A stretch of DNA of 56,217 nucleotides from assembly GCA_017549565.1 (NCBI GenBank), contig JAFYUI010000021.1, forward strand, positions 1-56,217, read 5' to 3'. The notes below the pieces were generated by a model. It searched no databases. It saw only the letters and a list, made by a program, of their open reading frames with translations, and was not told where the DNA came from. Positions 33,540 through 41,860 of the stretch are shown in pieces (position 1 is the stretch's first letter; the number at the start of each line of letters is the position of its first letter). The stretch comes from Clostridia bacterium (lineage in GTDB: Bacteria > Bacillota > Clostridia > Oscillospirales > Acutalibacteraceae). Position numbers and translations under genes: made by a program.

Positions 33540-33590
33540 TTTGTAAAATCCGTATCGATATTATCGATATAAATCTTATCGATTTACAAA
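33540..33590 (-). promoter_or_regulatory. Dyad with three ATCGAT boxes in the rex leader
   Basis: Outer arms TTTGTAAA (33540-33547) and TTTACAAA (33583-33590) enclose ATCGAT at 33554-33559, 33563-33568 and 33578-33583. It lies about 27-77 bp after the predicted start site, a roadblock position for a repressor. Confidence 0.5.
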
Positions 33591-33623
33591 ATCATAAAAA
33601 CCCATAATATTTTCATTTTACTT

Positions 33624-33652
33624 ATTATAGCATTTTGCCCCCTTAAAATCAA
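33624..33652 (-). promoter_or_regulatory. Sigma-A promoter of the rex operon
   Basis: On the minus strand TTGATT (33647-33652) and TATAAT (33624-33629) are 17 bp apart. The start site is predicted near 33617, leaving a ~125-nt leader. Confidence 0.75.
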
Positions 33653-33720
33653 CAGTTTGAAGCGATATTTTTACAAATTTCGATTATTTTATTAAAATAC
33701 ACAAAACCTTGTGAAAATAA

Positions 33721-33754
33721 AAAAATAATTGCCACAAAAGTGACAATTATTTTT
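33721..33754 (-). terminator. Terminator of the radical-SAM/M50 operon
   Basis: The arms AAAAATAATTG.CAC and GTG.CAATTATTTTT (33721-33735 with 33740-33754) have one mismatch and a 4-nt loop, followed by T-rich sequence on the minus strand. It lies 8 bp after the stop at 33762. Confidence 0.7.
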
Positions 33755-33761
33755 AAAATTT

Positions 33762-34397
33762 TTAGCAAAACGCTTCTAAATTTTTATTATAAATCATTGT
33801 TCGGGTAACTTCGTAATAAATCGGCTCTATACCGCAAAAGTCGAAAAATGCGGTCATTACAAGTGATGGGTTAAGATTATTCTCATTTCCCGCTGACAAA
33901 ATTAAAGTTAATTTGTTATCCTTAATTTCCGCCTTTTTAATAAGTGGTGCGATATCTATATCCTTTACCCCACCCTTTTTAGTCTTTTTAGCGCAAATTA
34001 TTGACTCTTGTGCTAAAAACTCATTCAACTTTTCGGTGTTAATTTCATCGAAAAGCAATTTAAATTCAGCAAAGGCAATTTCCTTTGTATGCATTACCGA
34101 TTCAGTCGCCTTTAAAAAGTGAATGTCGGGGGTTGAAACCGCATTCAAATCATCTATAAGCTGTGAAAGTGAATAATTATCATCAGTAATTTTTACATCC
34201 ACAATCTCGTAAAGCCCAACATAGCCGAGAGATAACGGCACCGCAAAATTCATATAAGCGTGTTGGTTAAAGCCCTCGGTAAACCAAACGGGAATTTTGG
34301 CTTTTGCAATAAGGCGGGACATAAAGCGGTTCATATCAAGGTGAGAAACGAACTTCATTCTGCCCTTTTTTTCGTAAAAAATTCTAACGTTTCTCAT
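33762..34397 (-). CDS. TIGR03936-type (DUF2344) radical-SAM-linked protein
   Basis: I start it at ATG 34397, eight bases after GGAGGG; the frame extends to 34448 inside the previous gene. The ~211-residue protein has the family hallmark MKFVSHLDMNRFMSRLIAKA near the N-terminus and FTEGFNQHAYMNFAVPLSLG. It is always found beside, or fused to, the radical-SAM protein encoded upstream. In many Clostridia this pair precedes ribonuclease G. Here rex and the redox operon follow. Confidence 0.88.
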   Translation of the reverse strand: MRNVRIFYEKKGRMKFVSHLDMNRFMSRLIAKAKIPVWFTEGFNQHAYMNFAVPLSLGYVGLYEIVDVKITDDNYSLSQLIDDLNAVSTPDIHFLKATESVMHTKEIAFAEFKLLFDEINTEKLNEFLAQESIICAKKTKKGGVKDIDIAPLIKKAEIKDNKLTLILSAGNENNLNPSLVMTAFFDFCGIEPIYYEVTRTMIYNKNLEAFC

Positions 34398-36228
34398 AGC
34401 AGACACCCTCCCCATAGCAATTCGCCCCACAAGCCGAGCACTTTTCACGGCAGTTGGGTGTGGTTTTGCCTAATACGGCAGTTTTATGCTCGCGCACCAA
34501 AAAGTCCTTTGAAACTGCATAATCAAGATGGTCCCAAGGGTTAATTTCATCATAGCTGCGAAGTCTGCCTGAATAAAAATCGGGGTTTATACCACATTCC
34601 GCAAATGCTTCGTTCCACTTATCCAAATCAAAGCATTCGTTCCAGCTGTCAAACTTGCAACCCTTTTTAAATGCAGTATAAAGCACATCGCAAAGTCGGC
34701 GGTCACCCTTGGCAAAGGCGCCCTCTAAAAAGCTTGTTGACGAATCGTGCATACTTAAATCAATCTTGCGGGTGGTGATGCAACTTTTCAAAAATGCTTG
34801 TTTTCTTTCCATTTCGGCTTTGCTGATTTGTGGCTCAAACTGGAAAGGTGTAAAGGGCTTTGGCACGAAAACTGCAACGCTCATTGAAACTGAAACCGAC
34901 TTACCTTTTGGTCTGTTCGGCATATTGTAATACATATCAACAATCTTTTGACCCAAATCGGCGATACCCTTTAAATCCTCATCCGTTTCGGTAGGAAGCC
35001 CCATCATAAAGTAAAGCTTTACTGCGGTATGGCCACCCTCGAAAGCGATTTTACAGGTGGATAAAATCTCCTCTTCGGTGACATTTTTGTTGATAACATC
35101 ACGAAGTCGCTGTGTTCCCGCTTCGGGGGCAAAGGTAAGACCGCTTTTTCTTATATGACTGATTTTTTGCAAAAGCTCTTCTGAAAAATTGTCAATTCGA
35201 AGTGACGGCAAAGCTAAGCTTATGTGGTTTTGCTGTGTCCAGTCAAGCATTTCGTTTAAAAGTGGCTCTAATTCGGTATAGTCACTACTACTGAGTGACG
35301 AAATCGAAATTTCATCATAGCCGGTATTTTCGCAAAGGCATTTTGCCTGACGGTTTATAACCTCAGCCGATTTTTCACGAACAGGGCGGTAAATAAAGCC
35401 CGCCTGACAAAAACGGCAACCACGAATACAGCCGCGGAAAATTTCTTGAACTGCTCTGTCGTGCACAATTTGAATGAAAGGCACAACAAAATTTTCGGGG
35501 TAAAATGCAGTATTTAAATCTTTAATAATACGTTTTTTAACGGTTTTGGGCGCACCGTTTTGGGCGGAAATTTCCTTAATTGTGCCATCTTCATTATAAG
35601 AAATATCATAAAGCGACGGTACATAAACACCCTCAATTTTAGCGGCCTCGCGCAAAAATTCCGGCTTACTGCTGCCCATTTTCTTGTGTTTTTTATAAAG
35701 GTCGATAACCTCTAAATCAACCTCTTCACCCTCGCCCAAAAAGAAAATATCAACAAAGTCAGCAAGTGGTTCTGGGTTGCAGGCACAGGGTCCGCCCGCA
35801 ACAACCAAGGGGGACAACTCCTTGCGGTCGGCACTCTTTAAAGGCACACCTGCAAGGTCTAACATATTAAGCACATTTGTATATGACATTTCGTACTGTA
35901 AAGTAAAACCGATAAAGTCAAAATCTTTAATAGGGTCACGGCTTTCAAGTGCGAAAAGGGGTATGTTATTTTGGCGCATTACCTCTTCAAAATCAAGCCA
36001 AGGGGCAAAAACACGCTCGCACCAAATGTCTTCTCTTGCATTAAACTGCGAATAAAGTATTTTCATACCCAAATGCGACATACCAATTTCGTAAGTATCG
36101 GGAAAGCAAAAGGCGAAACGCACATCAACACTATGCTTGTCCTTTATGACGCTGTTAATTTCGCCGCCCGAATAACGACCGGGTTTTTGCACCGAAAGTA
36201 ACAGTCTTTCAAATTCCTTATTATTCAT
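34384..36228 (-). CDS. TIGR03960-family radical-SAM protein with B12-binding-like domain
   Basis: I start it at ATG 36228, behind GGAGAAG. It has about 614 residues. An N-terminal cobalamin-binding-like domain (DVRFAFCFPDTYEIGMSHLG) is followed by the radical-SAM CxxxCxxC motif as CIRGCRFCQ (about residues 275-283), YDEISISSLSSSDY and FAPEAGTQRLRDVI. A C-terminal Cys cluster (CREKCSACGANC) may bind a further Fe-S cluster. The family is widespread in Firmicutes and its reaction is not firmly known. It overlaps the DUF2344 gene by 14 bp. Confidence 0.9.
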   Translation of the reverse strand: MNNKEFERLLLSVQKPGRYSGGEINSVIKDKHSVDVRFAFCFPDTYEIGMSHLGMKILYSQFNAREDIWCERVFAPWLDFEEVMRQNNIPLFALESRDPIKDFDFIGFTLQYEMSYTNVLNMLDLAGVPLKSADRKELSPLVVAGGPCACNPEPLADFVDIFFLGEGEEVDLEVIDLYKKHKKMGSSKPEFLREAAKIEGVYVPSLYDISYNEDGTIKEISAQNGAPKTVKKRIIKDLNTAFYPENFVVPFIQIVHDRAVQEIFRGCIRGCRFCQAGFIYRPVREKSAEVINRQAKCLCENTGYDEISISSLSSSDYTELEPLLNEMLDWTQQNHISLALPSLRIDNFSEELLQKISHIRKSGLTFAPEAGTQRLRDVINKNVTEEEILSTCKIAFEGGHTAVKLYFMMGLPTETDEDLKGIADLGQKIVDMYYNMPNRPKGKSVSVSMSVAVFVPKPFTPFQFEPQISKAEMERKQAFLKSCITTRKIDLSMHDSSTSFLEGAFAKGDRRLCDVLYTAFKKGCKFDSWNECFDLDKWNEAFAECGINPDFYSGRLRSYDEINPWDHLDYAVSKDFLVREHKTAVLGKTTPNCREKCSACGANCYGEGVCYEKR

Positions 36229-36294
36229 TAAATCTTCTCCAAAAAAATTATACATATATAATACTATATATTAGCTGTTCTTTCAACCTTAATT

Positions 36295-36888
36295 TCAAGT
36301 TTTCATTAAACCCATTATTAAAAGATAAATGCCCACAATATAAATTGAAATATTTAATTTATAACGAAAAGTTAAAGTCACCGCAACAAAAATTACCGCT
36401 ACCGCTAATGAAAGGGTGATGATTTTCATAATAACCGCAGCTTTGTTGGGCCCTTTAAATTTGCAAAGCACTGCGTATAAAACAGTGCCCCCGTCAAGCC
36501 CCTTTACAGGCAGCAAGTTAAACACACCATATATTAAATTTAACACCGCATAATAAAGCACCGCCATATTGCCGAAAGCCGCATAATTAAAGTAAAGGCA
36601 AAGACACAATATAAGGTTTGCCACAGGGCCAGAAATCGCTATTAAAATGTCGTTTTTATACTGAAATGAAAAGCGCGAATTTATCTGAATTGATGCGGGT
36701 ATAAGCCGTACCGATTTTGGCGCACAGTCAAGCACCCACATTGTAAAAAGATGGGCAAGCTCGTGCAGCATAACTGCAAAAAGAGATGGTAACATAAGGC
36801 CTGTACGGTCGGTGGCAAGCATTAAGGTAATGGCTGCCATAAAGAAAAAAGATATATAAATTTGTGTGCCCAAAACCTTAAATTTCAC
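36295..36888 (-). CDS. Minimal M50 site-2 protease (SpoIVFB-like)
   Basis: It starts at GTG 36888, overlapping the upstream small gene by 11 bp and 8 bp after GAGGTG. The 197-residue membrane protein has HELAHLF (zinc HExxH, about residues 43-49) and LPVKGLDGGTVLY (third ligand Asp, about 120-132), with about six membrane helices. B. subtilis SpoIVFB is ~290 residues with a CBS domain; this lacks it. It could process pro-sigma-K or be a general intramembrane protease. Confidence 0.8.
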   Translation of the reverse strand: MKFKVLGTQIYISFFFMAAITLMLATDRTGLMLPSLFAVMLHELAHLFTMWVLDCAPKSVRLIPASIQINSRFSFQYKNDILIAISGPVANLILCLCLYFNYAAFGNMAVLYYAVLNLIYGVFNLLPVKGLDGGTVLYAVLCKFKGPNKAAVIMKIITLSLAVAVIFVAVTLTFRYKLNISIYIVGIYLLIMGLMKT

Positions 36889-37063
36889 CCTTTAACACCT
36901 CGTTTATATTAGTATCTGAAAGAACGCTTTGTATGTAAAAATTATGCAACTTTTTATAGGTTTTCTTAAAACAAAACTTAACCGTTATTACAGTTAAAAT
37001 TATAAGCAAAACCGCTATACCCTCGGTAATTATTGTTTTTGTGTACATATCCCAAAACTTCAT
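36878..37063 (-). CDS. Small single-pass membrane protein (61 aa)
   Basis: Residues about 12-33 form one hydrophobic helix, followed by a basic, Lys-rich tail. I recognise no family. It is translationally coupled to the M50 protease gene, which suggests a partner or regulator of the protease, in the way SpoIVFA is for SpoIVFB, but there is no sequence similarity I can see. It starts at ATG 37063 behind AAGGAG. Confidence 0.6.
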   Translation of the reverse strand: MKFWDMYTKTIITEGIAVLLIILTVITVKFCFKKTYKKLHNFYIQSVLSDTNINEVLKGEI

Positions 37064-37075
37064 TTTTAAATCTCC

Positions 37076-37104
37076 TTGTGAATTTTAAAATTTTATGTTA
37101 TACT
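37076..37104 (+). promoter_or_regulatory. Promoter of the ygiQ-like gene
   Basis: TTGTGA (37076-37081) and TATACT (37099-37104) are separated by 17 bp. The start codon is 33 bp further. Confidence 0.6.
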
Positions 37105-37136
37105 ATTACAAGTATAGAATTTTTGGGGGTGAAATT

Positions 37137-39005
37137 ATGCCTTTTTTACCAATAACTAAAAAAGAAATGAACGATTACGGCTGGCAACAGCCCGATTTTA
37201 TTATTGTAACGGGTGACGCTTATGTTGACCATCCATCCTTTGGTACAGCTATAATTTCACGCGTGCTCGAGCATAATGGTTATAAGGTGTGTATTATTCC
37301 CCAACCAAGAAGCGACAGCGATTACACCCGTTTTGGTGCGCCCCGCCTTGCCTTTTTGGTTAACGGCGGCAATATTGATTCTATGGTGGCGCATTACACC
37401 GCCGCAAAAAAGCGCCGCAGTGATGACAGCTATACCCCCGGCGGAAAAGCAGGGGCACGACCCGACCGTGCAACCATTGTTTACTGCAAAAAAATTCGTG
37501 AAATTTATGGCGATGTTGCCATTGCTATTGGCGGTGTTGAAGCATCACTTCGCCGTTTTGCCCATTATGATTATTGGGACGACTGTGTGCGCCCCTCAAT
37601 TTTAATTGATTCAACCGCTGACCTTTTAATGTATGGTATGGGTGAAAAGCATATTGTCGAAATTGCAGACCGCCTAAACAGCGGTGAAAAAATTGGCGAC
37701 CTTAAAGACATTTTAGGCACCTGCTATAAGGTTAAAACTACCGACTTTTCGCACATCCCATCCAGCCGTGAATGTCCCTCATTTGAAATGGTAAGAGAAA
37801 ACACCGAAAACAGCAAAAAGCAATATGCCATTTCCTGCAAAATTCAGCAGGACGAAATGGATGCCGTAAGGGGTAAAACCCTTATTCAAAAACACGGGGA
37901 TTATATTTTGGTGCAAAACCCACCAATGCCACCCCTAAACGAAGCGGAGATGGACGAGGTTTACTCCCTCCCCTTTATGCGTACCTACCACCCGTCTTAT
38001 GAAAAGCAGGGCGGTGTGCCCGCTATAAGCGAGGTTAAATTTTCCATAATACACAACCGCGGCTGCTTTGGTAACTGCAACTTTTGTGCACTTGCCTTTC
38101 ACCAAGGCAGAGTGGTAACCTCTCGAAGCCACGCTTCCGTCATAAATGAAGCAAAAAAAATCACCCAAATGGATGATTTTAAGGGATATATTCATGATGT
38201 TGGCGGTCCAACCGCAAACTTTAGAAAGCCCGCTTGTAAAGGTCAGCTAAAAAAGGGCGCTTGTGCCGATAAAAAGTGCTTGGCCCCCACAATGTGCCCC
38301 GCAGTCGAGGTCGACCACAGCGATTATTTACAGCTTTTGCGTGACCTTCGCCGTTTGCCCAAGGTTAAAAAGGTGTTTATTCGTTCGGGCATTAGGTTTG
38401 ATTATCTTATTGCCGACAAGGATGATGAATTTTTTAAGGAACTTATAAACCACCATGTGAGCGGTCAACTTAAGGTTGCGCCCGAGCATTGCTCGAACAA
38501 TGTTTTAAAATATATGGGCAAACCACCGATAGAGGTTTATAACCGCTTTGAAAAGCGTTTTTACGAGCTGACAAAATCAGTCGGAAAACAGCAGTATTTA
38601 GTACCTTATTTAATGTCGTCACACCCGGGTAGTACAATGAAGGATGCTATTGAGCTTGCGGTGTTTTTAAAGAAAAACAACCTGCACCCCGAACAAGTGC
38701 AGGACTTTTACCCCACCCCCGGCACAGTTTCAACCTGTATGTTTTACACCTTGCTTGACCCTAACACCTTAAAGCCCGTTTATGTGCCCAAAACTTCAAA
38801 AGAAAAGGCCGAACAACGAGCACTTTTACAATATTTCAAGCCCGAAAACCGACAGTTAGTGTTATCGGCTTTAAAGAAAAATGGCAGGTTTGACCTTATA
38901 GGTACAGGTAAAAATTGCCTTGTTGCACCCGATAAAAACGAAAAAGCTGTGAATGTTAAAAAGAAAAAAACTATAAGAAATATTCACAAAAAGAAAAAGA
39001 AATAA
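37137..39005 (+). CDS. YgiQ-family (UPF0313) radical-SAM protein
   Basis: I start it at ATG 37137, behind GGGGGTG. It has about 622 residues, typical for the family. Landmarks are [20 protein letters not shown] at the N-terminus, [20 protein letters not shown], the radical-SAM site [19 protein letters not shown] (about residues 307-325) and a Lys/Arg-rich C-terminal tail. The biochemical role of YgiQ is not known. It is divergently transcribed from the M50 operon and ends at a strong bidirectional terminator. Confidence 0.92.
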   Translation: MPFLPITKKEMNDYGWQQPDFIIVTGDAYVDHPSFGTAIISRVLEHNGYKVCIIPQPRSDSDYTRFGAPRLAFLVNGGNIDSMVAHYTAAKKRRSDDSYTPGGKAGARPDRATIVYCKKIREIYGDVAIAIGGVEASLRRFAHYDYWDDCVRPSILIDSTADLLMYGMGEKHIVEIADRLNSGEKIGDLKDILGTCYKVKTTDFSHIPSSRECPSFEMVRENTENSKKQYAISCKIQQDEMDAVRGKTLIQKHGDYILVQNPPMPPLNEAEMDEVYSLPFMRTYHPSYEKQGGVPAISEVKFSIIHNRGCFGNCNFCALAFHQGRVVTSRSHASVINEAKKITQMDDFKGYIHDVGGPTANFRKPACKGQLKKGACADKKCLAPTMCPAVEVDHSDYLQLLRDLRRLPKVKKVFIRSGIRFDYLIADKDDEFFKELINHHVSGQLKVAPEHCSNNVLKYMGKPPIEVYNRFEKRFYELTKSVGKQQYLVPYLMSSHPGSTMKDAIELAVFLKKNNLHPEQVQDFYPTPGTVSTCMFYTLLDPNTLKPVYVPKTSKEKAEQRALLQYFKPENRQLVLSALKKNGRFDLIGTGKNCLVAPDKNEKAVNVKKKKTIRNIHKKKKK

Positions 39006-39009
39006 AAAA

Positions 39010-39040
39010 ATCTCATTCCGCTTGCGGAATGAGATTTTTA
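39010..39040. terminator. Bidirectional terminator
   Basis: ATCTCATTCCGC (39010-39021) and GCGGAATGAGAT (39024-39035) are flanked by A and T tracts. It serves both the ygiQ-like gene and the convergent lipoprotein gene. Confidence 0.88.
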
Positions 39041-39053
39041 ATTTGTAAATTTT

Positions 39054-39488
39054 TTAGAACCAACCTAAATCATCTTTAAAACCGTTGTTTTCTTCTTTTT
39101 CGGAAACCACATCATTTTTGTTTGAAGATGAATTGCCCGAAGAAGTGTTAGAAGAATTTTCTTCATTGGTATTTGAATTTTCGGTGTCGTTCTTGTCGGA
39201 AGAGGTTTCGTTTTTGCTTGACTCGTCCTTATTTGTTGAAGAATTGTTGGAGGTATTGTTTTTATCACTTTCATCTTTGGAGGTGGTGTCGGTTTTATCA
39301 CTTTCAATACCAAGCAAATCATCAACGGTGATTTCGTCTTCGACAACCTCGCCGTCGCTGTTAATTATGCTGTCGGAAGGCAAGCCAACCGGACCTTGAT
39401 AATCAACCTTTTTCTTTTTGCAACCAACTGTAAGCAAAATGCAAGCAATTACTAAAACAACAGTTGATATTTTAAATATCATTTTCAT
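39054..39488 (-). CDS. Small lipoprotein with Ser/Asn/Asp-rich low-complexity tail
   Basis: This 144-residue protein has a lipobox ILLTVGC (Cys about residue 23) followed by KKKK. From about residue 60 to 130 it consists of Ser, Asn, Thr, Lys, Glu and Asp with no predicted fold, ending in NGFKDDLGWF. It is the last gene of the small secreted-protein operon, 13 bp after the previous gene. It may be a flexible surface tether or spacer. I recognise no family. Confidence 0.75.
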   Translation of the reverse strand: MKMIFKISTVVLVIACILLTVGCKKKKVDYQGPVGLPSDSIINSDGEVVEDEITVDDLLGIESDKTDTTSKDESDKNNTSNNSSTNKDESSKNETSSDKNDTENSNTNEENSSNTSSGNSSSNKNDVVSEKEENNGFKDDLGWF

Positions 39489-39501
39489 AAAGTTTTATCC
39501 T

Positions 39502-40506
39502 TTATTGTTTTGCAGGTTTAACGAAATTGTAAATTTCATTAACTGTGGTGTATGATTGAGCGATTGCATTGCCATAAACTACATCATAACCGCTATTTGT
39601 TTCATAAATAGTATAAGGTACGAAAACAATGGCTTCATTTTGAAGATTGCCGTATGTTTCATGATTATCTTTAATACCGGTGATAGCAAAGGTGTAAGCT
39701 AAATAATTGTCTTTGCTTTCATAATATTTACTTGAAAGATATGCCTTTGCACCAGAAATCTTACTTTTATTAGGCACAAGTTTTGCACCTTCAAGGTCGA
39801 AATAGTTTTTCCATGTTACACTAGCAGGATCGGTAAGTTCGGCACCATCTACTTTAATATTGAACTGATAACCAAGGATTGCACCGCAAGCAACAGCTTT
39901 ATATTGGGTGCCACCTACTGTAACCTTGCTGTCATTTTTTGTTCTGTCAAGCTTAGCACCAAAACGCAAAGCTGCGGTGCCGTTTGCATATTTATCGGAT
40001 TCATCACGATACTGCGCGCCCAAAGAACCAACGGTTGAAATTGTCTTAACTGATGCAACTTTATATGCAGGGTCAATTGCCTTAGTAGCATCAAAATCAG
40101 CAACCTGTGCATCAACATCAAAACTTATAGCGCCGCCCGCAACATTGAACTTAAAGCTTGCCCAATATTGGTCGCCGTATTTGTCATTAGCGCCAAAATT
40201 GTCAGTAACAAGTGCAAATTTCACTTGATTGTTGCTAACTTTTTCAAATTTAACATCCTCTGTTTTTTCGGCAAAAATATGACCTGCATCTTCGAGAGTT
40301 ACACCTGCATATGTAATTGTGCCGGCAATTGCAGCATACGCTTTGCTTGTTTTGATTGTTAATCTAACCTGAGATGCGTCATTCTTTGCATAAGATGTGT
40401 AAACCAAAACTGTGGGGTCCTCAGCCGCAGAAGCAATTACGCCGCAAACTGCAAAGCAAAGAACAAATACGAGTAAAACCGAGAGTAATTTCTTGAATTT
40501 AGTCAT
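39502..40506 (-). CDS. Secreted protein, beta-rich, unknown function
   Basis: I choose ATG 40506 (MTKFKK), nine bases after AGGAG; the frame offers another ATG at 40515 too close to the site. The 334-residue protein has a Sec signal peptide (basic start, long hydrophobic core to about residue 27, then SAAE). The first ~110 residues of the mature protein look like an alternating beta-sandwich that could be cohesin-like (VRLTIKTSKAYAAIAGTITY), and the rest is Lys/Asp/Tyr-rich. There is no cell-wall anchor motif. Identity is uncertain. Confidence 0.7.
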   Translation of the reverse strand: MTKFKKLLSVLLVFVLCFAVCGVIASAAEDPTVLVYTSYAKNDASQVRLTIKTSKAYAAIAGTITYAGVTLEDAGHIFAEKTEDVKFEKVSNNQVKFALVTDNFGANDKYGDQYWASFKFNVAGGAISFDVDAQVADFDATKAIDPAYKVASVKTISTVGSLGAQYRDESDKYANGTAALRFGAKLDRTKNDSKVTVGGTQYKAVACGAILGYQFNIKVDGAELTDPASVTWKNYFDLEGAKLVPNKSKISGAKAYLSSKYYESKDNYLAYTFAITGIKDNHETYGNLQNEAIVFVPYTIYETNSGYDVVYGNAIAQSYTTVNEIYNFVKPAKQ

Positions 40507-40534
40507 GTGTGTCATCTCCTAACAAAATATTTAA

Positions 40535-40666
40535 TTATCCGAGGAAATCGTCGCCGGGTATTTCGGTATCACCTTCGTTATTGTAAGATTCACCACTAAG
40601 GCAAATGCTTTCATCAGCAACGAGTTCTAACACCTCAAGCCAAGGTGCCTTATACTGTTTTTTCAT
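40535..40666 (-). CDS. 43-residue peptide with strong ribosome site
   Basis: ATG 40666 follows GGAGGG by nine bases and the frame ends at TAA 40535. The peptide starts MKKQYKAPWLEVLELVADE and continues with a single Cys, then a Gly/Asp/Asn-rich acidic tail ending in DDFLG. A leader-like N-terminal half and small-residue C-terminal half recall precursor peptides, but no modification enzymes are beside it. A sigma-A promoter at 40721-40748 drives it. Similar short YKxPxLEVLEL peptides are familiar from Clostridia without a known function. Confidence 0.65.
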   Translation of the reverse strand: MKKQYKAPWLEVLELVADESICLSGESYNNEGDTEIPGDDFLG

Positions 40667-40720
40667 AAAGTTTCCCTCCAAAATGAAACAAAATGGCATT
40701 TTTTATTTTTATTCAAATAA

Positions 40721-40748
40721 TATTATAACACAAACCGCCGATAAGTCA
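40721..40748 (-). promoter_or_regulatory. Promoter of the peptide/secreted-protein operon
   Basis: On the minus strand TTGACT (40743-40748) and TATAAT (40721-40726) are 16 bp apart, about 60 bp before the peptide start. Confidence 0.75.
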
Positions 40749-40842
40749 ATACAAAAATTAAAACTTTTTTATACTATTATATATATACATTTGACAAATA
40801 TTTTTTCTTAAATTTTCCAATTAAATCGCATATTTTATCGTC

Positions 40843-40871
40843 TTGACATTTTGTGACAAAAAATGTATAAT
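40843..40871 (+). promoter_or_regulatory. Strong plus-strand promoter pointing into the tRNA locus
   Basis: TTGACA (40843-40848) and TATAAT (40866-40871) are 17 bp apart. Its transcript would meet the hairpin at 40890 at once, then run antisense to tRNA-Thr toward the XRE gene. Confidence 0.6.
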
Positions 40872-40889
40872 TTTGATAAGAAAAATGAA

Positions 40890-40918
40890 AAAATCCGCCC
40901 AACGCGTGAACGGATTTT
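40890..40918 (-). terminator. Terminator after tRNA-Thr
   Basis: AAAATCCG/CGGATTTT (40890-40897 with 40911-40918) is followed on the minus strand by a T-run. The stem is A/T-flanked on both sides, so it may act in both directions. Confidence 0.75.
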
Positions 40919-40921
40919 ATT

Positions 40922-40997
40922 TGGAGCTGAAGATGGGACTTGAACCCACGACCTGCTGATTACGAATCAGCTGCTCTACCAACTGAGCCACTCCAGC
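40922..40997 (-). tRNA. tRNA-Thr (CGU anticodon)
   Basis: The 76-nt cloverleaf is on the minus strand. The acceptor GCTGGAG pairs with CTTCAGC, the anticodon loop is TTCGTAA inside a GCTGA/TCAGC stem, and the T loop is GTTCAAGTC. The 3' CCA is encoded (complement of 40922-40924). It has its own promoter and terminator. Confidence 0.93.
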
Positions 40998-41006
40998 GTA
41001 TACAGT

Positions 41007-41036
41007 ATTATACCAAACAAACCCCTTTGCAGTCAA
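41007..41036 (-). promoter_or_regulatory. Promoter of tRNA-Thr
   Basis: On the minus strand TTGACT (41031-41036) and TATAAT (41007-41012) are 18 bp apart, about 10 bp before the tRNA 5' end. Confidence 0.8.
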
Positions 41037-41063
41037 GTTATTTTAATAAAGGATGTAAACAAA

Positions 41064-41486
41064 ATGTATGATTCTATAAACGAAAGAATTAAATACTATC
41101 GTAATCAAAAAAAGCTTAGCCAAACCGAGCTTGGCGCTAAATTAGGTCTTAAATGCAGCACCTATTCACAAATGGAACGTCAAGGCAATATAACTGTTGA
41201 TATGGCCATTGAAATTGCAAAAGTTTTGGGTGTTGACCCCGACCTTATAATTTACGGGTACGAAAAAAGTCAACCAATTGAAATTACTGTGACAAAACCG
41301 CAAACCATTATTGCGGGTGAAAAAACACCTTTTATTGAAAATTACGGAAAACCCGCTGTGGAAATTAAAGAAGAAAAGGTTGGGGATACCCTTTCAGCAA
41401 CAGAAGAAGGTATCATTGAAATTTACCGCAGTTTGCCAAAAGACAAGCAAAAAGAATTATTTAATTTCATCAATTCGATGCTATGA
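41064..41486 (+). CDS. XRE-family transcriptional regulator
   Basis: This 140-residue protein has an HTH (about residues 5-62, with LSQTELGAKLGLKCSTYSQMER) and a C-terminal region of about 75 residues including a final helical segment (EIYRSLPKDKQKELFNFINSM). It starts at ATG 41064 behind AAAGGATG. No target operator is obvious. The hairpin-rich element begins eight bases after its stop, so the gene may be linked to that element. Confidence 0.82.
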   Translation: MYDSINERIKYYRNQKKLSQTELGAKLGLKCSTYSQMERQGNITVDMAIEIAKVLGVDPDLIIYGYEKSQPIEITVTKPQTIIAGEKTPFIENYGKPAVEIKEEKVGDTLSATEEGIIEIYRSLPKDKQKELFNFINSML

Positions 41487-41506
41487 AAAAATTAAAAGCC
41501 GACTGA

Positions 41507-41544
41507 AACGGAGACACTTCGTAAAGAAGTAGTCTCCGTTTTTT
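41507..41544 (+). terminator. Terminator of the XRE gene
   Basis: AACGGAGAC-ACTTC pairs with GAAGT-a-GTCTCCGTT (41507-41520 with 41526-41540), followed by TTTT. It forms the outer left arm of the hairpin-array element. Confidence 0.75.
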
Positions 41545-41830
41545 CTATATAAAGAAAAAATGACACTTTCGATGTTGAAAGTGTCATAGTAGGTTACATG
41601 CTTTGAGAAAGGTAACTTCACTCACCGAAAAAACGAATTGTTTTCGGCTTGTAGAAAATGATATATCTCTAACGAGATATGATATACGGCGATGCCGTAT
41701 GATATATTTCCACTTCGTGAAAATATGATATAATATCCGTTTCTTCATATGCTGAAAGCATATATCGTCGCTCGCAGAGCGATATCATACCGCAGGTATA
41801 TCACCCGTTCTATAAAGGAACGGATATCAT

Positions 41831-41860
41831 TGGGGCACCTTCCTTTCGGAGGGTGCCCCA
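41831..41860. terminator. GC-rich bidirectional terminator
   Basis: TGGGGCACCTTCC (41831-41843) pairs with GGAGGGTGCCCCA (41848-41860) with one G-T wobble. It lies 14 bp past the tdk stop on the minus strand and before a T-run on the plus strand. Confidence 0.75.

Noticed and set aside
33709-33716. TTGTGAAA as a Rex operator
   Set aside because: Only one half-site is present; no TTTCACAA partner follows at the right spacing, and it lies upstream of the promoter.
39065-39399. Frames of 93 and 104 codons over the lipoprotein gene on both strands
   Set aside because: They arise from the low-complexity Ser/Asn/Lys/Glu repeat and have no ribosome sites; the lipobox-bearing frame is the real one.
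41657-41830. Regularly spaced short repeats that could be taken for a CRISPR array
   Set aside because: The units differ in sequence, each is its own hairpin, spacing is only ~20 bp, and no cas genes are near.
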